Positions 51,621-62,249 are shown, counted from the stretch's first letter. The stretch: DNA of 64,000 bases from Alphaproteobacteria bacterium Ga0077535 (GCA_001464425.1 LNEK01000022.1:23826-87825); one strand, 5' to 3'. Program-made: numbers and translations. The notes: generated by a model not told the origin, from the letters alone.

Positions 51621-52091
51621 AGGTGTCTCGGTCCATACGAGGCCAGTTCGGCGCCATGCCGCTAGCTTCGAGGACGATGATGGCTTCAGCTTTGGAGACG
51701 GTCGATCAGCACGAACGTGCCTATTGCGCTTCCTTGGCAACGTGATCGTTGAAAGGTGCGAACGACTGGGCCACCTGCCGCTGGCGGGTGTTGCGCAGAA
51801 CGATGTTCGCAAGGGCTTGAGGCTGACCTTCTTGCGCAGGCGCGTCGCCATCGCCTACGCGGCGATCTCACGGACAGTCACACTGCTCGGGATTTTCTCC
51901 GGCGAGCAGGACCATGAGAGCCTTTTGCGCGACGACCAAACGAGACGTCCACCTCAGTCTCATGAGCGAATATCGTCTTCGGCGCCCGGGTGACAGCCTG
52001 GTGCACGAAACGGCCGCGCCGAAAGTGACCGATGCAGCGGCCCACCCACCACCTTATGATAAAGGAACGGCATGCCAATAACGCACCCTTC
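51621..52091. other. Gene-free stretch beyond the conjugation operon
   Basis: 471 bp between traG and the oxidoreductase. In related elements a relaxase gene would sit here. Only short frames without start signals are found; the leftward frame starting near 51848 that ends KEAQ (about 51721) reads like a protein tail. I take it as a decayed or recombined boundary of the element. Confidence 0.5.
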
Positions 52092-53072
52092 TCAGCCCAC
52101 GGCGTCGACGGAAACCACGACGCCTCCCCGCTTTCGACCGGTGTCCACATAGCGGTGGGCGTCCGCAATTTCTTGCAACAAATAGGTCCGATCAATCACT
52201 GGTCTGATCGCGCCCGTGTCGATCAGGCGCTTGATCAACAACAAGTCGTCTTTGGAATCGCCGCCGGAAAAACCAACGATGACGCGCCTGCCGCGGCGCA
52301 TTGAAGTCCAGAGCGCCTGCACAAGCTGCGTCAGCGTCTGCACGACAAAGACGTGGCGCCCGTGCGGAGCAAGCACGCGTTTGCTGCGCGAAAATGACGT
52401 GCCCCCAACGGTGTCAAGGATCGCATCATAGACGTCCGACCCTTGCGTGAAATCGTCCTTGGAATAGTCGATCACCTGATCGGCGCCGAGCGAGGTGACG
52501 AGGTCAAGATTGGCCGTGCTGCAAACGCCCGTGACGTGAGCGCCAAAATGCTTGGCAAGCTGAACGGCGAATAGACCCACTGCGCCGCTGGCGCCATGGA
52601 TGAGAATCTTCTGTCCGGGCTCGATCCGCACAAAGTCTCGCAGGAACTCCAAGGCGGAGAGAGCCCCGAACGGCACGACGGCCGCCTCTTCGAACGTCAG
52701 TCCTTCCGGCTTGGCGACGATCGCGCGTGCTTCGCGTACAGCGAGAAACTCAGCATTGGCGCCGCCGATCTTCATACCGAATACGGCGTCGCCGACAGCA
52801 AACTCGCGCGTACCTTTACCGACAGCCGCAATTGTTCCCGCAAATTCCATACCTGTGATTGGGTTGCGCGGACGCAACACGCCAAACAGCAGCCGCATCG
52901 GCAGCCAAAAAATCCCAGCCCCCGTAAAGGCTCGCATGCGCACATCGCCAGACGTCACGCTGCTGGCTCGGACCTGTACGAGAATCTCATCGGCCTTGGG
53001 CGTAGGGCGGGCGACCCCTTCGATCTTCAAGACCTCGGGGGCGCCGTAGCGACGGCAAGTTGCGGCAAGCAT
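52092..53072 (-). CDS. Zinc-type NAD(P)H quinone oxidoreductase (MDR family)
   Basis: A 326-residue medium-chain dehydrogenase/reductase without the zinc-binding Cys cluster, of the quinone oxidoreductase type. VQVRASSVTSGDVRMR and GMEFAGTIAAVGKGTREFAVGDAVFG open the chain; ILIHGASGAVGLFAVQLAKHFGAHVTGVC is the NADPH Rossmann motif. Such enzymes reduce quinones or enones in the cytoplasm. It lies 12 bp after the hydrolase gene in the same direction. Confidence 0.9.
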   Translation of the reverse strand: MLAATCRRYGAPEVLKIEGVARPTPKADEILVQVRASSVTSGDVRMRAFTGAGIFWLPMRLLFGVLRPRNPITGMEFAGTIAAVGKGTREFAVGDAVFGMKIGGANAEFLAVREARAIVAKPEGLTFEEAAVVPFGALSALEFLRDFVRIEPGQKILIHGASGAVGLFAVQLAKHFGAHVTGVCSTANLDLVTSLGADQVIDYSKDDFTQGSDVYDAILDTVGGTSFSRSKRVLAPHGRHVFVVQTLTQLVQALWTSMRRGRRVIVGFSGGDSKDDLLLIKRLIDTGAIRPVIDRTYLLQEIADAHRYVDTGRKRGGVVVSVDAVG

Positions 53073-53084
53073 GGCCGATCCTTT

Positions 53085-54113
53085 CTATCGGCCTGAATAG
53101 TTCAGGCTACGAGAGAAGAAGGACACAACCTCTGCGTTGAAGGTGCGATGAAACGCTTCACGATCAAAGCCACGCGAGTCAGCGCACACCATTGCGGGCA
53201 TCAGCACAGCTGTGACGCCGCACGGCGCCAGAAAGGATGCATGACCAGCGCGTTCGACAACATGAACGCTCGGATGCGTTGGCAAACGCTGGGCGATGGC
53301 GGCGGCGTTCGTGCTCAACGGCGTGTTGACATCCTCTGCGCCAACCCAAACGTCGACAGGAACAGTAACGCGCTCTAGCCCGTCGGCTGTGAACGCCATG
53401 CCAAATCCTGGCGCGGCGATCAACGCGGCCTTGATGCGAAGGTCTTGCACATCCTCCATGCGAGGGTTGGCAAGTTCAGCACCGGGCGCCAGCAACTGAC
53501 ACACAAACTCGGGTTGCGCCTGGCAAGCTTGTGCAACACGGGCGAAGTCCGTCGCTGCGCCAATATTTGTAAGCGCCGTCACGGCGCCTGCAGAAAATCC
53601 AAACAGACCGACGCGCTCTGGATCGATGGAGGAACGCTGACCCCACTCGCCCAGCATGTAATCAGTTACGCGGACGACCTCACGCGCGCGATTGCTTATC
53701 CAGTTGCGCGCGCCGACCCCCGATTGATCCCGATAATTGTCACCATTGTGAACCAGAGCGGCGACGATGAACCCCTGCTCAGCTAACGCCAGCGCCGTAT
53801 CGAGATGGCTGGTCGGCGAGCCGGCGGTTCCGTGCGAAATCAGGATCAGGGGATGTTGACCCACATCGACCGGGGCGTCGCGCGCAAGCATGGCGGGGGT
53901 AAGGCCGAGCCACGTCAGCTTCGCTTCGCCCCGAGCGGGATAATAGATCACTGCTGAGATCGGCCGCATTTCACCGTCAGTTGCGCTCACCACCTGCACG
54001 CCGAGCGTTCTCGCTGGTGTGATGGCGCTCTGCACCAGCGCCGCCCCAAGCCCAATGACCGACACGACAATTAGCGCACCTAAGCCCAACAGAGCTCTTA
54101 AGAGCATTTTCAT
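53085..54113 (-). CDS. Exported alpha/beta hydrolase (dienelactone hydrolase-like)
   Basis: A 342-residue protein with an N-terminal membrane or signal segment (LLGLGALIVVSVIGLGAALV). ILISHGTAGSPTSHLDTALALAEQGFIV and the nucleophile elbow GLFGFSAGAVTAL define a PET-hydrolase/dienelactone-hydrolase-like fold, and VVERAGHASFL supplies the catalytic His. The substrate is unknown. It is in line with the oxidoreductase and the DUF6010 gene and may share their transcript. Confidence 0.82.
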   Translation of the reverse strand: MKMLLRALLGLGALIVVSVIGLGAALVQSAITPARTLGVQVVSATDGEMRPISAVIYYPARGEAKLTWLGLTPAMLARDAPVDVGQHPLILISHGTAGSPTSHLDTALALAEQGFIVAALVHNGDNYRDQSGVGARNWISNRAREVVRVTDYMLGEWGQRSSIDPERVGLFGFSAGAVTALTNIGAATDFARVAQACQAQPEFVCQLLAPGAELANPRMEDVQDLRIKAALIAAPGFGMAFTADGLERVTVPVDVWVGAEDVNTPLSTNAAAIAQRLPTHPSVHVVERAGHASFLAPCGVTAVLMPAMVCADSRGFDREAFHRTFNAEVVSFFSRSLNYSGR

Positions 54114-54132
54114 TGACCTTCCTCTCTGAAGT

Positions 54133-54915
54133 TCAGTTGAGCCATTGCCGGGGCGAGCGGGCGACGTCGATAAGCTCGGCGAGATCGTCAGGTATCGGCA
54201 TCGGCATGAACGCGCTCACATTGGCGCCGCCGGTGTTTCCTGGTGGGATAAGCCCGAGCCAAGTCTTGGTCGCTGCGCCGATCAAACGTGTGATCTGTCC
54301 GATGATTTCGCGAGTGTTGTGCTGGCGTAGGCTCCAGACGAGCATCGCCAAGTGCACGCGAACATGTTGCACCGTGGATCTTTGGCCCAAGACGTGCGCG
54401 CGCTCGAGATGACGAAAGGCCGCGAATGGATCGCCTCCTCGCTCAGCTGCTTGCGCGGCGTTGAGTTCGAGTCCGACATATGCACGAATGCGATTGCCAA
54501 AGGTCAGGCGATTGTGCTCGTCGATCCGTCTCGAGAGAAGTCGCCACGCGAGATAGAAGGCGGCGAAGCCATCAATACTTGCACAGAACATGGGCCACCA
54601 GGCCGGGACCCCCGCATTCGTCACCAACTGACTGTGAACCAGATCAAGGCCAGCGTGCCCAAGCAAGGCCGCTGCAACGAGCCACAGACTGGTCCTGAAG
54701 CCAATGACCGCCAAGCAAACGAACACCATGGAGATCGCGATTTCGGCTCCGAGGGCGCGTCCACCGCCGCCGACGACGGCAAACAAGGCATAATAGGAGG
54801 CGATCACGATCATCATGACCGGATAGAAGGCCCGGTCTCGCTCGAACCCCGCCATCGTTCCAAGTCCGCAAGCAGCGAGTCCGAGACCAACACCAAAGAT
54901 GTATTCCACGATCAT
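54133..54915 (-). CDS. DUF6010-DUF3703 fusion membrane protein
   Basis: A 260-residue protein of two parts. Residues 1-130 are a polytopic membrane domain starting MIVEYIFGVGLGLAACGLG and continuing RAFYPVMMIVIASYYALFAVVGG and LLGHAGLDLVHSQ, the DUF6010 pattern. Residues about 150-255 match DUF3703: AFRHLERAHVLGQRST, VHLAMLVWSLRQHNTREI, then PPGNTGGANVSAFMPMPIP. I know the two families mainly as separate proteins. The start at 54915 avoids a frame that overlaps the metallothionein-like gene. DUF3703 genes often accompany metal-resistance genes. Confidence 0.78.
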   Translation of the reverse strand: MIVEYIFGVGLGLAACGLGTMAGFERDRAFYPVMMIVIASYYALFAVVGGGGRALGAEIAISMVFVCLAVIGFRTSLWLVAAALLGHAGLDLVHSQLVTNAGVPAWWPMFCASIDGFAAFYLAWRLLSRRIDEHNRLTFGNRIRAYVGLELNAAQAAERGGDPFAAFRHLERAHVLGQRSTVQHVRVHLAMLVWSLRQHNTREIIGQITRLIGAATKTWLGLIPPGNTGGANVSAFMPMPIPDDLAELIDVARSPRQWLN

Positions 54916-54960
54916 TCGCTCTCGATGGGGGTAAGTTTTGGCAAGAACGGAGCGGCGGGC

Positions 54961-54994
54961 GGCCCGAACTTCTCGGGTGCGAGAAGTCCGGGCC
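54961..54994. terminator. Strong hairpin between metallothionein-like gene and DUF6010-DUF3703
   Basis: Arms at 54961-54975 and 54980-54994 form a 15-bp stem with one mismatch around a GGTG loop. No T-run follows on the leftward strand. It sits 8 bp after the metallothionein-like stop and could protect that message's 3' end or attenuate the next gene. Confidence 0.5.
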
Positions 54995-55001
54995 GCAGCG
55001 T

Positions 55002-55136
55002 TTAGGACGAGCAGGCGCAGTCGGAGCTGCAAGCGCTCGTGTTGCAGCGGCAGTCGTCGCCACAGCTGCAGCTTGGGCTGCAGGCGCAGCCGGCGGCGCC
55101 GGATGTAGCGAAGAGAGAAGCGGCGGCGTCATTCAT
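55002..55136 (-). CDS. Metallothionein-like cysteine-rich peptide
   Basis: A 44-residue gene. After MNDAAASLFATSGAAG come nine cysteines in 26 residues, mostly as CxC pairs: CAC, CSC, CRC, CAC, with further single Cys residues. There are no aromatic residues in that part, as in metallothioneins. Such peptides bind Cu(I), Zn or Cd in the cytoplasm. GGAG lies 6 bp before the ATG at 55136; an ATG at 55148 lacks a ribosome binding site. It lies between an AraC regulator and the DUF6010-DUF3703 gene, close to copper resistance genes. The Cys count could in principle be chance in GC-rich DNA, but the ribosome binding site and CxC spacing argue against that. Confidence 0.7.
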   Translation of the reverse strand: MNDAAASLFATSGAAGCACSPSCSCGDDCRCNTSACSSDCACSS

Positions 55137-55225
55137 TGTCATCTCCATGGGTTTAGGCATTTGAGTGGTCCGTGAGGACACGCCCTACCTAGATCCAGGA
55201 ACGCCCGCGCGCTTGAACGAAACGG

Positions 55226-55993
55226 CTACGACATTTCGAGCGCAGCGGCGGGTAAGCCGAACATCCGCTTGAAGGTGCGACTGAGATGCGCTGAATCGGA
55301 AAAGCCAGCCTCCTGGGCCGCTTCCGTGAGGGTTCTCCCGGCAATGCGTGCGTCGACGGCGCGCACGAGGCGCAGCCAAAGCACGTAAGTGCGAAATGGC
55401 AGACCGGTTTCCTCGACAAAAAGGTGGCTTGCGCGGCTGGGAGATAGGCCAACGCCTCGTGCCGCCTCGTCGATGCCGAGAGCGCTATCGAGATTCTCGC
55501 TCGCCCATTTGATGATCTGGCGCACCCGACGATCCGGTTCGACAACGCGCGCATGGCCGGCGATACGGTCGGTGATCTTCATCCCCACTTCGCGCAGCGC
55601 CCCGCTTGGATCGTGTGGGTGGTGAAATGCGTCCCGGATGAGGTGGGGCGAATCTTGCGCCTGGGCCGTGGTCATGGTTGCAACCGCTCGCCCTTGCATC
55701 AATTGCTGAAGCGTGCGCCCTGCGCGACTTTCGGGCTCGACAAACAGATGTGACACCAAACCACGAGCCTCGAAAGCATGGAGCGTATCCGGCGCCACGA
55801 TCGCGAAAGGACCTGGCGCGACGTCGTCCTCGACACTGAAATTGAAGCTGCCGCCAAGCGAGAACGTAAGCTGAAACGCATGGTGAGCGTGCATCTCAGT
55901 GCGGCTGGGCGCCCCGGCTGCACCCGGCACGTCGAACACCCAAAGGCTGCCGCCTTCCCAAAAGGCTATACGACCAGATGCAATAGTCTCCAT
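55226..55993 (-). CDS. AraC-family transcriptional regulator
   Basis: A 255-residue regulator with an N-terminal cupin-like sensor part (MHAHHAFQLTFSLGGSFNFSV; FAIVAPDTLHAFEA) and a C-terminal double helix-turn-helix (LDSALGIDEAARGVGLSPSRASHLFVEETGLPFRTYVLW and TEAAQEAGFSDSAHLSRTFKRMFG). It is divergent from an alpha/beta hydrolase gene, which it may regulate, and lies 90 bp upstream of the metallothionein-like gene on the same strand. Confidence 0.9.
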   Translation of the reverse strand: METIASGRIAFWEGGSLWVFDVPGAAGAPSRTEMHAHHAFQLTFSLGGSFNFSVEDDVAPGPFAIVAPDTLHAFEARGLVSHLFVEPESRAGRTLQQLMQGRAVATMTTAQAQDSPHLIRDAFHHPHDPSGALREVGMKITDRIAGHARVVEPDRRVRQIIKWASENLDSALGIDEAARGVGLSPSRASHLFVEETGLPFRTYVLWLRLVRAVDARIAGRTLTEAAQEAGFSDSAHLSRTFKRMFGLPAAALEMS

Positions 55994-56160
55994 TGGCGCA
56001 TCTTAGGTCAGTCTCGCGTTTGCCGCAGCGCAAAAACATCAAGGCCGCGGACTTCGCACCCCGCTCCACTCCCGCTGAAGCAGGAGGGCAGCTGTTACGT
56101 TCAAGCGATCGCTTCGTTACCGGCTTAGAACCTCACCCGACAGAACCAGTGAGGCCCCAT

Positions 56161-57027
56161 ATGAGTCCCCGCCCAAAGCAGCCACGCGCACCCCTAGCCG
56201 CCATAATCGTGCGCGCATTGCAAAACGCCGCCAGACTAGTGCTGGCTCTTGGAATGCTGCTCAGCGCGACATCGTGCGCAACTGCGCCGCGCGACGTGCG
56301 GTTCGCCGAAGTCGATGGCAATGCCGTTGCCTATCGGGTGCTTGGCGCGGGCGGGCCTACGATCGTGATGATCGCCGGATTGGGCGATAGCATGGACACT
56401 TTTCGGGATGTCGCTCCCGAACTCGCTAAGACAGCGACCGTTATCCTCTACGATCGGGCCGGTTATGGTAACAGTGACGCGACAAGGGGCGCACGTGATG
56501 CGCAGGCCGCTGAACGAGAGTTGTCCGCCGTGTTGGAGCAATCCGGCGCCGCCGGCCCTTATGTCTTGATCGGCCATTCGTTGGGCGGACTTTACGCGGA
56601 GTATTTCACGGCCCAGCATCCTGATCAGGTTTTGGCCGTTGTCCTGGAGGACTCCAGACCCGCGGATTTCACCCGCCGCTGCGAGGACGCCGGGATATCC
56701 TCTTGCACGCTGCCTGCATCGATGGCCTGGACCCTGCCCGATGGCGGCCAAGCCGAACTCGCGGCGCTGCCGATGACAATCAGAAAGGTCGAGCGCCTCG
56801 ATCCGGCGCACGGAACACCTGTGCTGGTTTTATCTCGACCGACGCCGGCGAACTCAAACGCCTTCGAAATTTTGTGGTCAACGGCTCAGCGCGGCCTCAC
56901 GGCGCGCTATCCTGGCGCTCGCCAACGCATTGCCGAGAGCGGCGGACACTACCTCCATCTAGATCAACCAGCATGGTTTGTTGAGTCAGTGCGCGCGTTC
57001 ATCAATGAAGCTCGCGACCAAGGATGA
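56161..57027 (+). CDS. Alpha/beta hydrolase, lipoprotein
   Basis: A 288-residue hydrolase. The start at 56161 is followed by a membrane segment ending in LLSATSC, a lipobox. The fold is clear from IVMIAGLGDSMDTFRDVAPEL, the nucleophile elbow LIGHSLGGLYAEYF and the late His in SGGHYLHLD. Related proteins cleave esters or lactones. The substrate is unknown. It is convergent with copA. Confidence 0.82.
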   Translation: MSPRPKQPRAPLAAIIVRALQNAARLVLALGMLLSATSCATAPRDVRFAEVDGNAVAYRVLGAGGPTIVMIAGLGDSMDTFRDVAPELAKTATVILYDRAGYGNSDATRGARDAQAAERELSAVLEQSGAAGPYVLIGHSLGGLYAEYFTAQHPDQVLAVVLEDSRPADFTRRCEDAGISSCTLPASMAWTLPDGGQAELAALPMTIRKVERLDPAHGTPVLVLSRPTPANSNAFEILWSTAQRGLTARYPGARQRIAESGGHYLHLDQPAWFVESVRAFINEARDQG

Positions 57028-57060
57028 CGGCCATATGTGGCCCCCGCCCTACAACCCACG

Positions 57061-59469
<2,409 letters not shown>

Positions 59470-59522
59470 GTTGTCCTCGCGAGCTTGCTCGCGCTCCTGA
59501 TTTCACTTGCCCCAGAGCCTGC

Positions 59523-59543
59523 ACCTTCCCACAATGGGAAGGT
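59523..59543. promoter_or_regulatory. CueR box in the copA/cueR promoter
   Basis: 21-bp palindrome ACCTTCC-N7-GGAAGGT. On the leftward strand it lies in a promoter with -35 TTGACC and a 19-bp spacer, the long spacer typical of MerR-family control, so it should activate copA when Cu(I) is high. Confidence 0.85.
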
Positions 59544-59570
59544 CAACACAGAAAATTCAGGTTCGATCCT

Positions 59571-59993
59571 ATGAACATCGGTCAAGCATCCGAACAAACG
59601 GGCGTGTCGGCCAAAATGATCCGCTATTATGAGAGCATTGGCCTGCTCCCATCGGCGGCGCGGCGCGCAAATGGCTACCGGGATTACAGCGAGCAGGACG
59701 TCGCCGTGCTTCAGTTCGTGCGCCGTACCCGCGATCTGGGCTTTTCGTTGGAAGAGGTCTCCGCCCTGCTCGCCCTCTGGACCGACAAGAAGCGCCCTTC
59801 ACGCGAAGTGAAGCGCCTGGCGGAAACGCACATCGCCGATCTCGAACGCCGGATGCGCGAGATGCGCGCCGTCATGAAGACGCTTCGCCAACTCGCGCAG
59901 CATTGTCATGGCGACGAGCGTTCCGATTGCCCTATCCTTGACGACCTCGCAAAGCCGCGCGCCCCAGGCGCGAAGAGGACGCGGCGCCACTGA
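59571..59993 (+). CDS. cueR: CueR-type copper-responsive regulator
   Basis: A 140-residue MerR-family regulator. The N-terminal winged helix (MNIGQASEQTGVSAKMIRYYESIGLL) is followed by a dimer helix and the metal loop HCHGDERSDCPIL with Cys112 and Cys120, the same positions as the Cu(I) ligands of E. coli CueR. It binds its box between itself and copA and activates copA, and probably the multicopper oxidase, when Cu(I) rises. Confidence 0.94.
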   Translation: MNIGQASEQTGVSAKMIRYYESIGLLPSAARRANGYRDYSEQDVAVLQFVRRTRDLGFSLEEVSALLALWTDKKRPSREVKRLAETHIADLERRMREMRAVMKTLRQLAQHCHGDERSDCPILDDLAKPRAPGAKRTRRH

Positions 59994-60009
59994 GTTCGCT
60001 CTCCGTCAG

Positions 60010-60267
60010 CTAGTGCTGAGGCGCCGCTTCGCCCGCGCGCATCTCGGCGCAGTGGCGCATCATTTCCTCATGGCTCATGCCGCCATGCTGGGCGGGAACG
60101 TGATCTGCATGCGCCGCCGTTCGGTCACCGTGATGCTCCTGCATCATCTGACAATGACGCATCATCTCTTCATGGCTCATCTCGCCATGGCTCATGCCGT
60201 GCGCGGTGGCGCAGCCGCTCAGCACAGCGAGGCAGGCCAGCGCAACCATCCAGCTCATTTGCATCAT
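60010..60267 (-). CDS. Met/His-rich lipoprotein, copper-binding candidate
   Basis: An 85-residue exported protein. MSWMVALACLAVLSGC gives a lipobox. The mature part is rich in Met and His, with MSHEEMMRHC occurring twice (plus a third MSHGE copy), an arrangement suited to Cu(I)/Ag(I). AGGAG lies 4-7 bp before the ATG pair (60267/60264). It starts inside the end of the DUF411 gene and is co-transcribed with it. It likely traps periplasmic copper. Confidence 0.75.
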   Translation of the reverse strand: MMQMSWMVALACLAVLSGCATAHGMSHGEMSHEEMMRHCQMMQEHHGDRTAAHADHVPAQHGGMSHEEMMRHCAEMRAGEAAPQH

Positions 60268-60278
60268 CTCTCTCCTGA

Positions 60279-60773
60279 TCAACCGCGTGCCGGATAGCGC
60301 GCGAATATTTGGCGGGCGCCGTCGCCCGAGAATGCAATGACCGCGAAGGCGTCACGGCCGCCCCCCGGTTGCTCCATGCCAGGCGAACCGATCGGCATGC
60401 CCGGCACAGCAAGACCTAGAACGCCTGCGGGGCGCGTCCCAATGAGGCGCAAGATGTCGCTCAGCGGAACGTGACCCTCGATGGCGAAGCCTGCGACGGT
60501 CGCGGTATGGCAGGACGCCAGATCGCGTGGGACGCCGAGGCTCTGTTTCAAGGCGCTCATGTCCGCCTCGATCGTCACCGTCATGGTGAAACGCCCGCTG
60601 CGACCCATGATTTCAGCCCAGGCAAGGCAGCATCCGCAGCCAGCGTCGCGGCGGACATGCATGGCGTGGCGCGTCTGTTGCGCCAGCGCGGAAGGCGCCG
60701 CCAACGCCGCCCCTGCGCCAAGAACAACCGCCAACGCACCGCGCCGGTCTAAAGCCAATCTATCTTGCCGCAT
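60279..60773 (-). CDS. DUF411 metal-binding protein
   Basis: A 164-residue exported protein with signal MRQDRLALDRRGALAVVLGA (possibly Tat-type) and the DUF411 core: DAGCGCCLAWAEIM, with the CxCC metal motif, then LASCHTATVAGFAIEGHVP and VLGLAVPGMPIGSPGM. DUF411 members occur in copper-resistance clusters and are thought to bind copper in the periplasm. It starts the leftward pair with the Met/His-rich lipoprotein and is divergent from the sigma-factor trio. Confidence 0.88.
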   Translation of the reverse strand: MRQDRLALDRRGALAVVLGAGAALAAPSALAQQTRHAMHVRRDAGCGCCLAWAEIMGRSGRFTMTVTIEADMSALKQSLGVPRDLASCHTATVAGFAIEGHVPLSDILRLIGTRPAGVLGLAVPGMPIGSPGMEQPGGGRDAFAVIAFSGDGARQIFARYPARG

Positions 60774-60896
60774 TCATGGCTCCAGGCTGTTGTCATCTTC
60801 TATACGCGCCGACGACCAAATCCCCTCGCGCGCGGACGCATTTGAGGGAAATCGAACATTCCCGCGTAAATGGTGCGCAGGGCAGAGAGTATTGCG

Positions 60897-61172
60897 ATGC
60901 GAACAAACCTTGATGATGCGCTTGCGGCGTGGCGGGAACGTCGCCAGGAGGCCGACCTCAGCCAACTCGAGCCGCGTGTATGGGCCGCCATCGCCGCTGC
61001 TCGCGCGCCCGACCTGGCTGGCCTGTTGAGTGTCCGCGCCGCCCTCGTCGCAACGATGATGCTCGCCGGAATCGCCGCCGGCGCCGCCTCTAGCGCGGCG
61101 CCGGCCGAGGCGTCGCCGTTTGCGCTGCACTCGCCTTACGCCCCCTCCACCCTTTTGGAAGGGAACCCATGA
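60897..61172 (+). CDS. CnrY-like anti-sigma factor
   Basis: A 91-residue protein with a cytoplasmic N-terminal region (MRTNLDDALAAWRERRQEADLSQLEPRVW), one membrane helix (about 46-66) and a short periplasmic tail. It has no recognised domain, but its size, topology and position before a CnrX-like sensor and an ECF sigma factor equal those of CnrY, the membrane anti-sigma factor of the nickel/cobalt CnrYXH system. It overlaps the sensor gene by 4 bp. The assignment rests on context. Confidence 0.65.
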   Translation: MRTNLDDALAAWRERRQEADLSQLEPRVWAAIAAARAPDLAGLLSVRAALVATMMLAGIAAGAASSAAPAEASPFALHSPYAPSTLLEGNP

Positions 61173-61603
61173 AACTCTCTTGGCAGGGATTGATCGTCAC
61201 CGCGCTTGTCGCCTTCGCGGCCGGCCTTGGCGGGGTGTGGCTCGGCATGCATGCGTTTCACCACGGCACACCCGGGCTTCACGACACCGTCCATGAGCGC
61301 CTCAATTTGACGGGCGAACAGAGCAGCCGCATCGAAGCAATCGAAGCCGAATTCGCGACGCGGCGCCAAGCGCTTGAGCTGGAGATGCGCGCGGCCAACG
61401 CTGACCTCGCCGCGGCCATTCGCGAAGAACATGGCTATGGCCCGGGCGTTACCGCGGCAATCGAACGCTTTCACCACGCGATGGGAGAGCTGCAGTCGGA
61501 AACTATCCGCCACGTCTTCGCTATGCGCGAAGTGCTGAACCCAGATCAGCAGGCCGTGTTTGATTCCACCGTTGTTGAATCGCTGACCGCCGAACAGCAA
61601 TGA
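61169..61603 (+). CDS. CnrX-like periplasmic metal sensor
   Basis: A 144-residue membrane-anchored periplasmic sensor: one N-terminal helix, then helical sequence of the heavy-metal sensor (metal_resist) family. His38, His42, Glu59, His115 and Met119 lie at exactly the spacing of the CnrX ligands His42, His46, Glu63, His119 and Met123, so the nickel/cobalt site of CnrX is probably conserved. It relays metal binding to the anti-sigma factor before it. It overlaps the sigma-factor gene. Confidence 0.85.
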   Translation: MKLSWQGLIVTALVAFAAGLGGVWLGMHAFHHGTPGLHDTVHERLNLTGEQSSRIEAIEAEFATRRQALELEMRAANADLAAAIREEHGYGPGVTAAIERFHHAMGELQSETIRHVFAMREVLNPDQQAVFDSTVVESLTAEQQ

Positions 61604-62160
61604 TGGATTTCGATGAGCGCAGCGACGCCGCGCTCATCGCGGCGGTGCTGGCAGGCGAGGAGCGTGCGTTCACGCAGCTCATGCGCCGCCACAAAGCAGA
61701 TCTCTACCGTTTCGTACGCGCCTACACCGGCGATCCCGCCGAGGCCTTGGACCTGGTGCAGGAAAGCTTCGTGGCGGCCTGGCGTGTGCTGTCGCGATAT
61801 GACGCAAGGCGGCCCTTCAGCATCTGGCTGAAGCGCATCGCCCTCAACAAGTGCCGCGACTGGCGGCGCCGCCGCACTGTGCGAAACTTCTTCTATCGCG
61901 CCGAAGATATCGACCGGCCCGATCTCGAGATCGCGCAGCCGATCGCCGCCTCTAATGATCGGGAGGACGATTTAGCGCGGCTGGACCAAGCCATCGCGGC
62001 GCTGCCCGACGGGCTCAAAACGCCGCTCCTTCTGTCCATTACCGGCGAGGCGTCCTATCGCGAGATCGGCGCGGCGTTGGGGCTCACGGCAAAGGCGGTG
62101 GAGGTGCGCATCTATCGGGCGCGGCGCGCGCTGGCTGCGGCGTTGGGAACCGGTGATTGA
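61600..62160 (+). CDS. ECF-family sigma factor (CnrH-like)
   Basis: A 186-residue extracytoplasmic-function sigma factor with the sigma-2 domain (AFTQLMRRHKADLYRFVRAYTGDPAEALDLVQESFVAAW) and the sigma-4 domain (LLLSITGEASYREIGAALGLTAKAVEVRIYRARRAL). The order anti-sigma, sensor, sigma equals cnrYXH. When metal reaches the sensor, the factor is released to transcribe resistance genes. A target promoter is not evident in this window. Confidence 0.9.
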   Translation: MMDFDERSDAALIAAVLAGEERAFTQLMRRHKADLYRFVRAYTGDPAEALDLVQESFVAAWRVLSRYDARRPFSIWLKRIALNKCRDWRRRRTVRNFFYRAEDIDRPDLEIAQPIAASNDREDDLARLDQAIAALPDGLKTPLLLSITGEASYREIGAALGLTAKAVEVRIYRARRALAAALGTGD

Positions 62161-62249
62161 GAGGCGTCCCAATTCAAGATGCCGCCGTGCGCTGCCCATG
62201 AGGGATCAGCCCGCGCAGTGCGTACTTGATCATGACAAAACAGGGCTTG

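Noticed and set aside
51556..51993. Rightward frame beyond traG as a possible cargo gene
   Set aside because: It overlaps the start of traG on the other strand and resembles nothing known.
60846..60863. GGGAA/TTCCC symmetry upstream of the sigma trio as an operator
   Set aside because: Arms of only 5 bp separated by 8 bp are too weak to call; no matching site was found near the other metal genes.
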